From Alistipes senegalensis JC50 (lineage in GTDB: Bacteria > Bacteroidota > Bacteroidia > Bacteroidales > Rikenellaceae): a stretch of DNA of 64,000 nt. This document shows, in pieces, positions 1 through 9,386 of this stretch (position 1 is the first letter of the stretch; each line of letters opens with the position of its first letter). The stretch covers positions 186,001 to 250,000 of the forward strand of contig NZ_CP102252.1 of NCBI RefSeq assembly GCF_025145645.1, read 5' to 3'. The notes under the pieces were generated by a model. That model worked only from the letters and a program-made list of their open reading frames with translations. It did not search any database and was not told where the DNA came from. The position numbers and the translations under genes were made by a program.

Positions 1-2506
1 TGATCGAGAAAACATTGATACCGCTGTTCTTACTGTAAATCGTGATCTTCGATCCGGCAGAAGCAGACAAGCAATTATAAGTCAACTTTGCCGCATTCTG
101 CGTCTTATCGGGAGTATCCTGCGTAAGCAATTCCGTACCGTCAACGGCCACAGCCAACGGACGGGCTGCATCTCCGCCGGAAACAGCCTCCACGACCAGT
201 GTACCCGGAGCATCCACCGTAAAGGAGACACATTGCTTGGAAGTGCTGCCCGTACCTCCGTATTGGAAGCGAGTAGCTTTCACACCGTCTGCATTGTTGT
301 TCTGTCCGAACTTGAACTTACCACCGCCGAAGAGAAACGAAAGTCCTTTGTAAGTGAAACCATCCGCATCCTTTTTCAGGTCAGCCGTTTCAGTCATCGT
401 CGCCAAAGCCGCAGCGTTGATGTCCCCCGTGCTGTTGGCGAATCCGGCCCATACAGCCGTAAAATCATCCGCTCCCCATGCCAAAGCAGTTCCCGAACCC
501 GTCGAAGCCTCGGCGACGGTCAGTTTGGCCGTACCGGGATCGGAAGCCTGCGCCGAAGCGTCGGCGGGGGTGGCGACCACCGAAATCATGTATTCACCCA
601 CGGCAAGCGCGGCAACCTCAGCGGCGGCAATCGTGTGAGAGGTCGTGTTCACGGTCTCGGAAGTTCCGTTGTTGAAAGTAACGGCATACGATGCAGCTCC
701 CTCGACGGCATCCCACGATGCCACAACCTCCGTCTGTTCGCCTTCGGTGACTTTCGCAGGATCGAGTTTCACGACGGGAGTCGCCAGCTTGGTGTCGTTG
801 ACCGTCAGCACGGCGCTGCCGGCGGGCGACGGCTTGTAGAGGAAGTCGGAGGCGGCCGCAGCGGTCACCGAAATCGTATAGGTTCCCGGTTTGAGTTCGG
901 CGACGGTCTCGGCCGGAACGGTCATTTCGGTCGCGGAAACGGTCTCCGAGAGGCGGACGACCTCTTCGGTCTCGCCGACGAGCTTCGTCAGGGCAAGACG
1001 GTAGGTATAGGTCGCGGCATTGGGAACGGCGGCCCATGAGAAGGTCACGGGAGTGTTGTCGCCCTTGGTCACCTCGGCGGGTGAGGCCGTAACCGCGGGA
1101 GCGGCGAGCGGCGTGGCGTTCTGCCCCGGAGCCTCGGTGCCCTCGTACCAGCCGATGCTGTAAATGTGGTTGATGGTAGCGTCGGTCCAGATCGAAACCA
1201 CCGCCGAAGCCGGGATGCCCGGGCAGGGAATGTAGACCTTGCCGCGGTTGGCCGCTGTCGGAGCCTCGAAAGGCCCGAAAGCCTTGCCCAGCGCATCAAC
1301 ATAGGCGTAGAAGTTCCGGCCGGTCCCGTTGGCATAGCAGTCAATGGCGATCACGCCCTCGCCCACCACCGAGAACTGCACGGCACGCTGCGTGGGGGCT
1401 TCGCCCTCCTTGACGGTCGATTTACCGCGCAGGTCGAGGTAGTTGCAGCCGTAGTCGGCATCGGCCTGAACCTGAACGTTTTTGCCCGAGGCGGCCAGGA
1501 TCGTGAGGCCGTCGATGGTCTGGTTCGAATCCCAGTTGGCGATCGGCCATTTCGACGCATCGGTGAAATCCCAGAAAGTGGATTGTCCCAGCGTCGTGAC
1601 GACCAGATTGCCCGACTCGACACCGTCGATGTAAACCGAAATCGAATATTCGGTACGCTCTTTCAGCCTCTCGAAGGTGTAGGTGTGCGCGGCGATCTGC
1701 TCCCGGGTCAGCGTGATGTTGCGTTCATCGTCGCCGCCTTTCAGCACGAGGCCCGTGACCTGTCGGTCGGCGCCCCACGAAAGGGTGATCGTCGAAGCGC
1801 TCTTGTCGATCACATCGACGTCGATCTTGTCCGATGCGACGAACGTGACGATTCCGCGCACGGCATCGTCGCGCAGCAGCTCGACGGTGTAGGCCGTACC
1901 GGTCGTGAGGCCGGTGAGCTCGCATTCGCCGGCGGCGATCTGCTCGGCCGACAACGAGACAGTGCCCACGCCCGGCGTCACGTTCAGAGCGGTGACGTTC
2001 GATCCGGCGACCCAGCGCAGGAGAGCGGTAGTGGCCGTAATATCGTCGTCGGAGACCTTGCCGTCGTTCAGGAAAAGATTCTCGACGCCCGTGGCGAAGG
2101 TGCACACCGCGGGTTTCGAATCGGCGACGCCCGCGCGCTGCGAAACGGCGACCAGTTCGGCCTTCCACGCACGGTTGCCGGGAAGCTCCCTGAAAGCGTA
2201 ATCCATCGTCCGGACCGTCGCGCCGTCGCCGTCGAGCGGGGCGATGAGGTCCACCTCGTCGTAAACGCCGCCGTCGCCGTCGGTGTAGGAGAGCGTCAGC
2301 GTGTAGTCGGAGACTCCGGTCATGACCGTCCACGAAAAGGCGACGTTCACGTTGTTGGTCAGCGTATAGGTGAAATTCAGCGGGGAGAATTCGCGGTCGT
2401 AGGCGATATCCTCGATGATCCCGTCGGGGTCCGAACAGCCGTGAAGCGACGCCGCGCCGGCGAAAAGCATCACGAACAGCAGGATTTTATTGATAGTCGT
2501 TTTCAT
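1..2506 (-). CDS. PUL surface lipoprotein with Fn3-like and repeated beta-sandwich modules (partial, cut by left edge)
   Basis: The frame is open from the ATG at 2506 to the left edge, about 835 codons, so the C-terminus lies outside the window. The N-terminus is a lipoprotein signal with the lipobox LHGC followed by SDPDG, an acidic stretch of the kind linked to surface export in Bacteroidetes. Fn3-like repeats follow from about residue 35. A module near residues 310-450 resembles a second one near the visible end: both contain a 'vsF-v-g-g-l-i' core and finish with 'inhiYSIgW'- or 'INVFSI'-like strands. It is the third gene of the SusC-SusD operon, 30 bp after susD, so a role in binding pectic glycans at the cell surface is inferred. 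DUF4957/DUF5123-type lipoproteins often sit here in pectin loci, but I could not confirm that family. No catalytic motif was seen. Confidence 0.75.
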   Translation of the reverse strand, partial: MKTTINKILLFVMLFAGAASLHGCSDPDGIIEDIAYDREFSPLNFTYTLTNNVNVAFSWTVMTGVSDYTLTLSYTDGDGGVYDEVDLIAPLDGDGATVRTMDYAFRELPGNRAWKAELVAVSQRAGVADSKPAVCTFATGVENLFLNDGKVSDDDITATTALLRWVAGSNVTALNVTPGVGTVSLSAEQIAAGECELTGLTTGTAYTVELLRDDAVRGIVTFVASDKIDVDVIDKSASTITLSWGADRQVTGLVLKGGDDERNITLTREQIAAHTYTFERLKERTEYSISVYIDGVESGNLVVTTLGQSTFWDFTDASKWPIANWDSNQTIDGLTILAASGKNVQVQADADYGCNYLDLRGKSTVKEGEAPTQRAVQFSVVGEGVIAIDCYANGTGRNFYAYVDALGKAFGPFEAPTAANRGKVYIPCPGIPASAVVSIWTDATINHIYSIGWYEGTEAPGQNATPLAAPAVTASPAEVTKGDNTPVTFSWAAVPNAATYTYRLALTKLVGETEEVVRLSETVSATEMTVPAETVAELKPGTYTISVTAAAASDFLYKPSPAGSAVLTVNDTKLATPVVKLDPAKVTEGEQTEVVASWDAVEGAASYAVTFNNGTSETVNTTSHTIAAAEVAALAVGEYMISVVATPADASAQASDPGTAKLTVAEASTGSGTALAWGADDFTAVWAGFANSTGDINAAALATMTETADLKKDADGFTYKGLSFLFGGGKFKFGQNNNADGVKATRFQYGGTGSTSKQCVSFTVDAPGTLVVEAVSGGDAARPLAVAVDGTELLTQDTPDKTQNAAKLTYNCLSASAGSKITIYSKNSGINVFSI

Positions 2507-2536
2507 ACGTTGCTTGTTTTTCCTTTTTTCAGATCG

Positions 2537-4426
2537 CTATCGCACCGGATAACCGTAGTCGTTGGCCAGCAGGCTGTTGGTGGTGATCGACTGCTTGAAG
2601 ATCGGCCAGAACATGTGCACGTCGGGATCGTACTGGTAGATCATGTCGATACGCCCCGTGGAGGTCGTGCCGCTCTTGATATACTCCTCTTCGAGCGTGC
2701 CGTCGGTCTTCTTCGACGTGTAGAGCGTCCAGCCCTCGCCGTCGGGTTCGCCCGCCTCGCCGAAGTCGAGGCCGTGGAGCTGGATCGTCTCGCCGTCGGC
2801 GTCGTATTTGTAGTAGACCTTCGTGCCGACAAGGCTGAAATCGTAGGTCTTGTCCGTCAGCTCCGACGTGTAGGTCGTGTGGTCGAGCATGGCCTTCATC
2901 TTGCCCTTCACGTCGTCGAGCGACTCTTTCAGCAGTCCCCAGCGGATCAGGTCCTGCTTGCGGATCTGCTCGCAGCTGAATTCGAGCATGCGCTCCCTGT
3001 ATATAGCCTTGAACATGGCGTCCTTCGACCCGATGTCCTTAAGGTATTCATCTACCGCATCGTTGGACTTGAAGGCGCGGAAGCGGACCTTGCGCAGCTG
3101 CTCTTTGGCATAGGGCAGGTCGTTGAGCTCGTTGGCGGCCTCGGCGGCCATCAGCAGCACGTCGGCATAACGCATCAGAATCGGCTTGATGCCGCAGTCG
3201 TTGCCCGAAATCACGTCGTTCATCCACTCGTAGCGGTACTTGCCGCAATACCATTTCTGCACGTTCTCCAACTCCTGCTTGCCGCCGTTCCAGCGATAGG
3301 GAATGCAGGTGACATCGCGGCGGCGGTCGGCCTTGTCATACTCGTAGAAGAGCGTGGGAACCGGCCCGATGGTGCCGCCGGCGCCGGCCTTGCCGCAGTA
3401 CTTGTCGGCCGTGGCGTGCCGGATGGCGTAGTTGTTCATCCACTGGCCGCGGTTGTCGGCGAAGGGAATCACGAAGAGGGTTTCGCCCCCGGCCGATACC
3501 TGGCGCTTCATCATGTCGCGCCAGATCTCCTCGAACGAGCCTTCCAGCTTCACGCAGACGTTCTCCTTGGCGATCACCGCCTTGCAGGCATCGAGAGCCT
3601 TGGTGTAGAGGATGTTGTCGCCCCACTCCTGCCCTGCTTCGACCAGCTTGCTGCGACGGTTCGAGCCGATGTCGCCCGTCCCGATCCGCCCCTCGTCGGG
3701 ACGCTGCGCATAGCCGGCGGCCGAAAGGCACACACGGGCCAGCAGACCGTAGGCGAAGGCTTTGTTGACGCGGGTCACGGTGCCCGTGCGGACACCCTCG
3801 CCGGGCCAGTCAACATAATCGACGGCCTCTTCGAGATCGGCGATGATCTGCTTGTAGATTTCGTCGCGGTCGCTCCGGGGCTTGTTCACGTCGCCCGTCT
3901 CGCCGATGGGCTGGAAGCGCATGGGAACGTCGCCCCAAGCCTTGATCAGGTCGAAATAGAAGAATGCGCGCAGCACGAGCGACTCGCCCAGCAGGTAGCG
4001 CATCCCGGCGTCGGTCTCGACGCTGCCGTACTTGCGGAGCCCCGCAATGGCGAGGTTGGCGTTCTCGATGGCCGTGTACATCAGCGCGAACTGGCCGCTG
4101 CTCTCGTTGAGCTGGCTGCCCGCGTCGTCGTAGGTGGGGTTATAGGTGTAGATCAGCGTCTTGGTGTCGGTGGGTTTGTCGGGCGACGCCGAAACGTACC
4201 ACTCCGAATCCGTATTGGCGCCGTAGTAGACCAGCCAGCGGTTGCGGTAGGACTTGTCCACACCGAACTGGCGGTAGATGTTCATGACGGCCGCCTCGGC
4301 ATAGGTCTCGTTCGAGAACATGGTCTCCGAATCGGACGACGACGAGGAACGGGTCTCCAGCAGCTCTTCGCCGCACGAAACGGCCATGAGGCCGGCGCAG
4401 GCAAGGATATAGATTGACTTTTTCAT
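2537..4426 (-). CDS. susD: SusD/RagB-family outer-membrane glycan-binding lipoprotein
   Basis: The 629-residue protein has a lipoprotein signal (lipobox AVSC, then GEELLE) and the usual SusD layout: TPR-like helices in the first half and the C-terminal section ending in a short hydrophobic tail. Characteristic stretches are 'NANLAIAGLRKYG', 'GESLVLRAFFYFDLIKAWGD' and 'PILMRYADVLLMAAEAANEL'. In the family this protein forms the lid on the SusC barrel and captures oligosaccharide. It starts 28 bp after susC and is clearly cotranscribed with it. The neighbouring GH28, PL1, CE8, CE12 and GH105 genes suggest that the ligand is a homogalacturonan- or rhamnogalacturonan-type pectic oligomer; this is inference from context. 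The ATG at 4426 is the only sensible start because the signal peptide begins there. Confidence 0.95.
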   Translation of the reverse strand: MKKSIYILACAGLMAVSCGEELLETRSSSSSDSETMFSNETYAEAAVMNIYRQFGVDKSYRNRWLVYYGANTDSEWYVSASPDKPTDTKTLIYTYNPTYDDAGSQLNESSGQFALMYTAIENANLAIAGLRKYGSVETDAGMRYLLGESLVLRAFFYFDLIKAWGDVPMRFQPIGETGDVNKPRSDRDEIYKQIIADLEEAVDYVDWPGEGVRTGTVTRVNKAFAYGLLARVCLSAAGYAQRPDEGRIGTGDIGSNRRSKLVEAGQEWGDNILYTKALDACKAVIAKENVCVKLEGSFEEIWRDMMKRQVSAGGETLFVIPFADNRGQWMNNYAIRHATADKYCGKAGAGGTIGPVPTLFYEYDKADRRRDVTCIPYRWNGGKQELENVQKWYCGKYRYEWMNDVISGNDCGIKPILMRYADVLLMAAEAANELNDLPYAKEQLRKVRFRAFKSNDAVDEYLKDIGSKDAMFKAIYRERMLEFSCEQIRKQDLIRWGLLKESLDDVKGKMKAMLDHTTYTSELTDKTYDFSLVGTKVYYKYDADGETIQLHGLDFGEAGEPDGEGWTLYTSKKTDGTLEEEYIKSGTTSTGRIDMIYQYDPDVHMFWPIFKQSITTNSLLANDYGYPVR

Positions 4427-4454
4427 CGTTGAGTTGTTTTCTGTCGGTTAGAGG

Positions 4455-7400
4455 TTAGAAGCTGATGTTCGCACCGAACACCCACGAACGGCTCTTCGGA
4501 TAGGCCGAGTAATCGACGTTGGGGGTCATGGGCGTCGCGCGGCGCGTATCGACCTCGGGGTCGAAACCGCTGTAAGGCGTCCAGCAGAAGAGGTTGGTGC
4601 CGGTGGCGTAGAAACGCACCTTGCTGAGACGGACCTTGCGCGTCCAGCTCGAAGGCAGCGTATAGCCGATCGTCAGCGACGAGAGGCGCAGGAACGAAGC
4701 GTCCTCCAACAGCCAGCTGTGCACGACCGTCTGGGGCATGTAGGGCGACCACATGGTCGTCGTGCGGTTGGCGGCGGCCAGCGCCTCGGGATCGGTGATC
4801 ACGTCGCCCGTCGTCCAGTCGATATTGGTCCAGCGCTTGCCCAGGGCCATCACCTCCGAGAGGTTGCGGATCACGCCCTTGCCGGTGTATTTCTGCGAGG
4901 AGGTGAACTCCACGTTGTTGGCGTTGAAGACCTTGTTGCCGTAGGAATAGGTGAAGTTGGCGGCGATGTCGAACCCGTAGACATAGCCCGAGAGCGAGAA
5001 ACCGCCCGTAAATTTGGGCTGCACGTTGCCGATCCTGCCCTGAATCGGATTGCCGTCGGCGTCGCAGAGCAGCTTGAGCGATCCCGGACGCATGTCGCCG
5101 ACCACGCCGGCGCAGTTCGAGCCGTCGAGCGTCTTCCATTTGCCCGTCTCGGCGTAGTAGTCCAGATCGAAATCCCCGACCTCGTAGCGTCCCAGCGTCG
5201 TGTAGCCGTGGACATCGCCGATGGCGCCGCCCAGCACGGCGTAGTAGTCCGTGACGTTGTTGTTCCAGCCCGACGACTGCGAATAGGTGTCCAGCCCGGC
5301 CAGATCCATGATGCGGCTGCGGTTGAAGGCGATGTTGGCATTGAAGTTCAGCCCGTATTTGGCCTTCTCGAGGAGCACGGCCGAAACCGAAACCTCCAGA
5401 CCGCGGTTGCGGATCGTACCGGCATTGCGGTACTGGAAGCTGTAACCCGAACCGGAGACGGGATAGCGCATGAGAATATCCTCGGTGGTGTTCTGGTAGA
5501 CCTCAACCGATCCCGAGAGGCGGTTGCGCCAGAAGCCGAAATCGAGGCCCAGGTTATGCGAATAGGTGGTCTCCCACGTCAGGTTGGCATTGGCCATGAA
5601 ACTCTCGCTGGCACCGTTGCCGTTGGGCGTCCAGTAGGTCGGATCGCCGTAGATGAAGCTGCTGCCCGTGCCGACCTCGTAGAGCTGCGTCAGGCCGCCC
5701 ATGCCGGTCGGGATGTTGTTGTTGCCCGCGGTACCGAAGCTGTAACGCAGCTTGAGGTTGTCGAGCCACCGGAGGTCTTTCATCCCCCACTCGTCCGAAA
5801 GGCGCCACGAAGCGGCCACCGAGGGGAAGTAACCCCATTTCTGACCCTTGGAGAACTTCGACGAACCGTCGCCGCGCATCGTGGCCGAAAGCATGTACTT
5901 GCCCTTGAAATCGTAGTTGATGCGTCCGAAATAGGAGAGCAGGATGTCGTCGGCCGCATAGTTCATGTTCGAAGAGCTGGCGTTGGAGCCCGCACCCATG
6001 AAGGCCCACGCCTGCTCGGCGGTGTAGAAGTCGGGCAGACCATCGACCCACGTGTTGAACGTCCGCTGCTCGGTGATGATGTACTCCTGGCCCAGCAGCA
6101 CGTTGAGATGGTGGTTGTCGTTCGAGATCAGCTTCCGGAAGTCGTAGCTCAGCGTATTGGTGTTGCGCACGCGGCGGCGCGTCACGTCGTTGTAGTTCGT
6201 GGACGGGGTTCCCGGAACGGTCGAACCCGAACCGCCGACCTTCGAATAGTAGGTGGTGACGCCGTAGAAGGAGTTGGTCTCCTGACGGTACTCCTCCATG
6301 CCGGCCTCGACTTTCAGGCTGAGGTCATCGACGATCTCCCACGTGAAACCGCCGTTGGCGGTCCAGTTGGTGCGCTCGCGCTTGCGATCCGAGTCCGAAA
6401 CGGCGACCGTCGGCATCACGGCGTCCGAGGAGTTCTCCTCCAAATCGTCGCCGCCCTCGATCTGGGCCTTCAGCGGAATGGGCGTGTAGAGCATGGCGTT
6501 TTTCAGACGGCCCGTGCTCTGGGTGCCCGAGTCGTTGAGCGAGTTGGCGCCCGCACCGCGCACTTTCATACGCGAATAGCGGATGTTGAAATCGAGCGTG
6601 ACGCGCTTGTTGGGCTTGAACTGCGTCTTCAGGCCGAGGTTGTCGCGGCTGTAATTCGAACCGACCATGATCGCCTTGTCATAGAGACGCGCATAGGTGG
6701 CGTTCCACTTGAACTTGTCGCCGCCGCCCGAAACCGTGAGGTTGTGGTTGAACTGCTCGCCCGTGCGGCCGAAGAGCTGGTCCATCCAGTCGTTGCCCTT
6801 CACGTTGTCGTAGAGGTCGATGTCGGAAAACGCCCCGAAATAGGGCTCGTAGTTGTCCGCCACCTTGTTCTGGATGGCGGCCAGTTCGTACTGCCATTTG
6901 GCGAACTCCGAGGGATTGAGCGCCTGCACCTGGTTCTTGCGGGCGATGTCCTTGAAACCCCAGTATACATTGTAATTGACGTTGACCTTGCCTTTCTCGC
7001 CGCTCTTGGTGGTAATGAGCACGACGCCGTTGGCACCGCGCGAACCGTAGATGGCCGTCGAGAAGGCGTCTTTCAGAATGTCGATCGACTGGATCTCCGA
7101 CGAGGAAATGTCGCTGATGCTCTCCACCGGGAAGCCATCGACGATGTAGAGCGGCGCTCCGTCGGACGAGAACGTGCCCGCACCGCGGACGCGGATGCGG
7201 ATCTCAGCGTCGGGATCGCCCTCCGTGGCGGTGATCTGCACGCCGGCCATGCGTCCCGTCATCGCCTCGGCCACCGAGGCCACGGGCATCTGCTGGAGCG
7301 TCTCGGCGTTGACCGAAGCGACCGATCCGACCACGTCGCGGCGCTTCACGGTGGCATAGCCCACGACCACCACGTCGTCCAAGGCCGTCGATTCGTCTTC

Positions 7401-7691
7401 GAGCGTCACGTCGATCTGCGTCTTGCTGCCGATGGCGATGCGCTGCGTCTTCATGCCGATATAGGAGATCACCAGCGTCTTCTTCGAGGCGTCGGGCACA
7501 TTGAGCGACCACTGGCCATCGACACCCGAGCTCGCTCCCAGAGTCGAACCCTCGACGATCACCGAAGCTCCGACAACCGGTTTGCCCGCCGAATCCTTGA
7601 CGGTTCCTCCGATTTTCTGGGCCACGGCCGCGGAAGCCAGACCCACTCCCAGCAGGAACGTCAGGGCGAACTTTAGAGTAAAGCTTTTCAT
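4455..7691 (-). CDS. susC: SusC/RagA-family TonB-linked outer-membrane transporter
   Basis: The 1078-residue protein has a signal peptide (residues 1-25, ending AVAQ), a carboxypeptidase-regulatory-like domain (about 27-105, 'IGGTVKDSAGKPVVGASV'), and a TonB plug (about 115-235) containing the SusC-type stretch 'APLYIVDGFPVESI' and 'GSRGANGVVLITTKSG'. A 22-strand-type barrel then ends in a terminal Phe (FGANISF). It should import pectic oligosaccharides energised by TonB-ExbBD, with SusD as lid. It is the first gene of its own transcript: a TAnnTTTG -7 box lies about 60 nt upstream, and a bidirectional-looking terminator separates it from the preceding GH105 gene. The shared promoter motif with the GH28 operon suggests control by the HTCS encoded nearby. 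Confidence 0.97.
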   Translation of the reverse strand: MKSFTLKFALTFLLGVGLASAAVAQKIGGTVKDSAGKPVVGASVIVEGSTLGASSGVDGQWSLNVPDASKKTLVISYIGMKTQRIAIGSKTQIDVTLEDESTALDDVVVVGYATVKRRDVVGSVASVNAETLQQMPVASVAEAMTGRMAGVQITATEGDPDAEIRIRVRGAGTFSSDGAPLYIVDGFPVESISDISSSEIQSIDILKDAFSTAIYGSRGANGVVLITTKSGEKGKVNVNYNVYWGFKDIARKNQVQALNPSEFAKWQYELAAIQNKVADNYEPYFGAFSDIDLYDNVKGNDWMDQLFGRTGEQFNHNLTVSGGGDKFKWNATYARLYDKAIMVGSNYSRDNLGLKTQFKPNKRVTLDFNIRYSRMKVRGAGANSLNDSGTQSTGRLKNAMLYTPIPLKAQIEGGDDLEENSSDAVMPTVAVSDSDRKRERTNWTANGGFTWEIVDDLSLKVEAGMEEYRQETNSFYGVTTYYSKVGGSGSTVPGTPSTNYNDVTRRRVRNTNTLSYDFRKLISNDNHHLNVLLGQEYIITEQRTFNTWVDGLPDFYTAEQAWAFMGAGSNASSSNMNYAADDILLSYFGRINYDFKGKYMLSATMRGDGSSKFSKGQKWGYFPSVAASWRLSDEWGMKDLRWLDNLKLRYSFGTAGNNNIPTGMGGLTQLYEVGTGSSFIYGDPTYWTPNGNGASESFMANANLTWETTYSHNLGLDFGFWRNRLSGSVEVYQNTTEDILMRYPVSGSGYSFQYRNAGTIRNRGLEVSVSAVLLEKAKYGLNFNANIAFNRSRIMDLAGLDTYSQSSGWNNNVTDYYAVLGGAIGDVHGYTTLGRYEVGDFDLDYYAETGKWKTLDGSNCAGVVGDMRPGSLKLLCDADGNPIQGRIGNVQPKFTGGFSLSGYVYGFDIAANFTYSYGNKVFNANNVEFTSSQKYTGKGVIRNLSEVMALGKRWTNIDWTTGDVITDPEALAAANRTTTMWSPYMPQTVVHSWLLEDASFLRLSSLTIGYTLPSSWTRKVRLSKVRFYATGTNLFCWTPYSGFDPEVDTRRATPMTPNVDYSAYPKSRSWVFGANISF

Positions 7692-7747
7692 ATAAAAGGT
7701 TTTGGTTAATAATTAGGTTTCGTCTTCCGTAAAAAGGGACATTTCCC

Positions 7748-7766
7748 TATACAAAAGTAAATTGCC
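7748..7766 (-). promoter_or_regulatory. susCD promoter -7 box within a 19-nt motif shared with the GH28 operon
   Basis: On the minus strand the sequence GGCAATTTACTTTTGTATA contains TACTTTTG (7752-7759), which fits the Bacteroidetes -7 consensus TAnnTTTG. No TTTG is found 19-21 bp further upstream, which suggests an activator-dependent promoter. The same 19-nt sequence, with one change, lies at 19049-19067 before the GH28 gene. The predicted leader before susC is roughly 55 nt. Confidence 0.65.
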
Positions 7767-7864
7767 CCGAAGGATTCGATTGGTAATTTTTATCACTTCT
7801 CATGGATAATTTGTCAACCCCTGCCGAACGGCCCTCCGAAGTCGCGGAAAAGGGAAAACGGGGC

Positions 7865-7894
7865 AAAAAATCCTCCCGACAAGGAGGATTTTTT
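7865..7894. terminator. Rho-independent terminator between GH105 operon and susC
   Basis: A symmetrical hairpin, AAAAAATCCTCC, loop CGACAA, GGAGGATTTTTT, has A and T runs that allow termination in both directions. On the minus strand it would end the GH28-to-GH105 transcript before the susC promoter. The short open frame across it (7802-7999) is not credible as a gene. Confidence 0.85.
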
Positions 7895-7918
7895 CCGGAA
7901 GAAATTTTCAGAACGGCC

Positions 7919-8197
7919 CTGAATCCCGGCTTTCAGCCGGGCGCAGAACCGGATCGGAAACACATCAACAAACGGTCGCCTCTAAATCCCGGCTCTTAGC
8001 CGGGCGCAGAACCGGACCGGAAACGCATCAACGAACGGTCGCCCCTGAATCCCGGCTCTTAGCCGGGCGCAGAACCGGATCGGAAGCACATCAACGAACG
8101 GCCGCCTCTAAAACCCGGCTCTTAGCCGGGCGGCGCAGAACCGGATCGGAAACACATCAACGAACGGCCGCCCCTGAATCCCGGCTCTTAGCCGGGA
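7919..8197. repeat. 63-bp tandem repeat array, about 4.4 copies, each with a CCCGGCT/AGCCGGG hairpin
   Basis: Copies begin at 7919, 7982, 8045 and 8108, exactly 63 bp apart. A fifth, partial copy begins at 8174 because copy 4 has 3 extra bases. Each unit contains a 7-bp perfect hairpin (CCCGGCT, 3-nt loop, AGCCGGG), then GCGCAGAACCGG and a less structured remainder ending in GAACGG(T/C)CGCC. The array overlaps the last codons of the GH105 gene. There are no unique spacers, so it is not a CRISPR array. Confidence 0.95.
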
Positions 8198-9386
8198 GGG
8201 AGTATTCCAGAGATGCCCAGATGAAGGGCCCCACACCCTTGCAGTCGTTGTCAATCACCGGTTCGGAGATGTAATATTCGAACGTCCCGCTGCGCATCCC
8301 TTTGCCGCCCAGCCCGGCCACCGAGCAGCAATCGGTCAGCGAGATCGTACCGTCGGGATTCTCCTTCACGAAACGGTCCACGAATTTTTCATACAGCCGT
8401 CGCGCCTCGGCGCCCATCTCCGCAGGCAGGTAACCCAGCCGCACGCCTTTGAGCATGGCATAGACGAACATCGCCGAGGCGGTCGATTCGAGGTAGTTGC
8501 CTTCGCGGCCCGGCTGGTCGAGCACCTGATACCACATCCCGGTCGCGGGATCGGCATACTCGGGCAGCACCTCGCAGATATGGTTCAGTATGTCGATCAT
8601 CGGGAGCGTCGTGTCGTTCACCCCGAGGTATTGCAGCGTCTCGACGATGGCCATGACGTACCACCCCATCGCCCGGCCCCAGGCGTGCGCGGACTGGCCC
8701 GTGGTCTTGTCGCACCAGAACATCTCGCGCGATACGTCGCAGGCGTGGCGGTAGAGCTTCGTCGCCGGATCAAAGGTATGCGCGGCCGCCGCGACGAACT
8801 GGTTCACGATGTCATCGACGGCCTTTTCGTATTCGGCTCCGGAGAGGTTCCTCGCGGCATATTCGGCATAGAACGGCTCGGCCATGTAAAGCCCGTCGAG
8901 CCACATCTGATGCGGATAGACCTCCTTGTGCCAGAATCCGCCGTCGTCGTTGCGGGGCTGCTCCCGCAGCTGCGCGAAGAGCGTGTCGAGCGCTGTTTTA
9001 TAGCGCACGTCGCCCGTGCGGTCGTACAGCGCGAACAGCGCACGCCCCGGACAAACGTGGTCGAGATTGTATTTCGACTTCTTGTAGGTCAGCACGCTCC
9101 CGTCGGGCTGCACGATGGAGTCGTAATAGCGCAGCGCATAGTCGAAGAAATCGGGACGGTCGTACGCCTCGCCTGCGTCCATCATGGCCAGCAGTTCGAG
9201 TCCCGTGGTGTAGTTCCACTTGATTTTGCCGGCGGGGATACCGTCGAGCGTCATGGGCGAGGGGTTGCGGGCGATCTCGCTCTCGACCATGCGGACGGCG
9301 AGCGGCGTGGCGGAATCGTAGAGGTGTCCGCGCGAGGTGCAGGCGGCGGCCAGCACGCACAGGGCAGGTATCAGCAATCGTTTCAT
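8157..9386 (-). CDS. GH105 unsaturated rhamnogalacturonyl/galacturonyl hydrolase (lipoprotein)
   Basis: The 409-residue protein has a lipoprotein signal (lipobox AAAC, Cys16) and an (alpha/alpha)6 GH105 body. Asp109 in 'YNLDHVCPGRAL' and Asp164 in 'QMWLDGLYM' are 55 residues apart, the same spacing as the catalytic Asp88/Asp143 pair of Bacillus YteR, and 'GGFWHK' precedes the second. The family removes the 4,5-unsaturated uronic acid left by pectate or rhamnogalacturonan lyases, which fits the PL1 gene upstream. Its ATG overlaps the HTCS stop codon by 4 bp, implying translational coupling. The last 12 or so residues (PAKSRDSGAAVR) are encoded by the neighbouring repeat array and look like an appended tail rather than part of the fold. 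Confidence 0.93.
   Translation of the reverse strand: MKRLLIPALCVLAAACTSRGHLYDSATPLAVRMVESEIARNPSPMTLDGIPAGKIKWNYTTGLELLAMMDAGEAYDRPDFFDYALRYYDSIVQPDGSVLTYKKSKYNLDHVCPGRALFALYDRTGDVRYKTALDTLFAQLREQPRNDDGGFWHKEVYPHQMWLDGLYMAEPFYAEYAARNLSGAEYEKAVDDIVNQFVAAAAHTFDPATKLYRHACDVSREMFWCDKTTGQSAHAWGRAMGWYVMAIVETLQYLGVNDTTLPMIDILNHICEVLPEYADPATGMWYQVLDQPGREGNYLESTASAMFVYAMLKGVRLGYLPAEMGAEARRLYEKFVDRFVKENPDGTISLTDCCSVAGLGGKGMRSGTFEYYISEPVIDNDCKGVGPFIWASLEYSLPAKSRDSGAAVR

Noticed and set aside
7802..7999. Small plus-strand open frame in the susC upstream region
   Set aside because: It crosses the terminator and the tandem repeats, and its translation is the repeat read-through.
7919..8197. Tandem array considered as CRISPR
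   Set aside because: Units are contiguous, with no unique spacers, and no cas genes are in the window.
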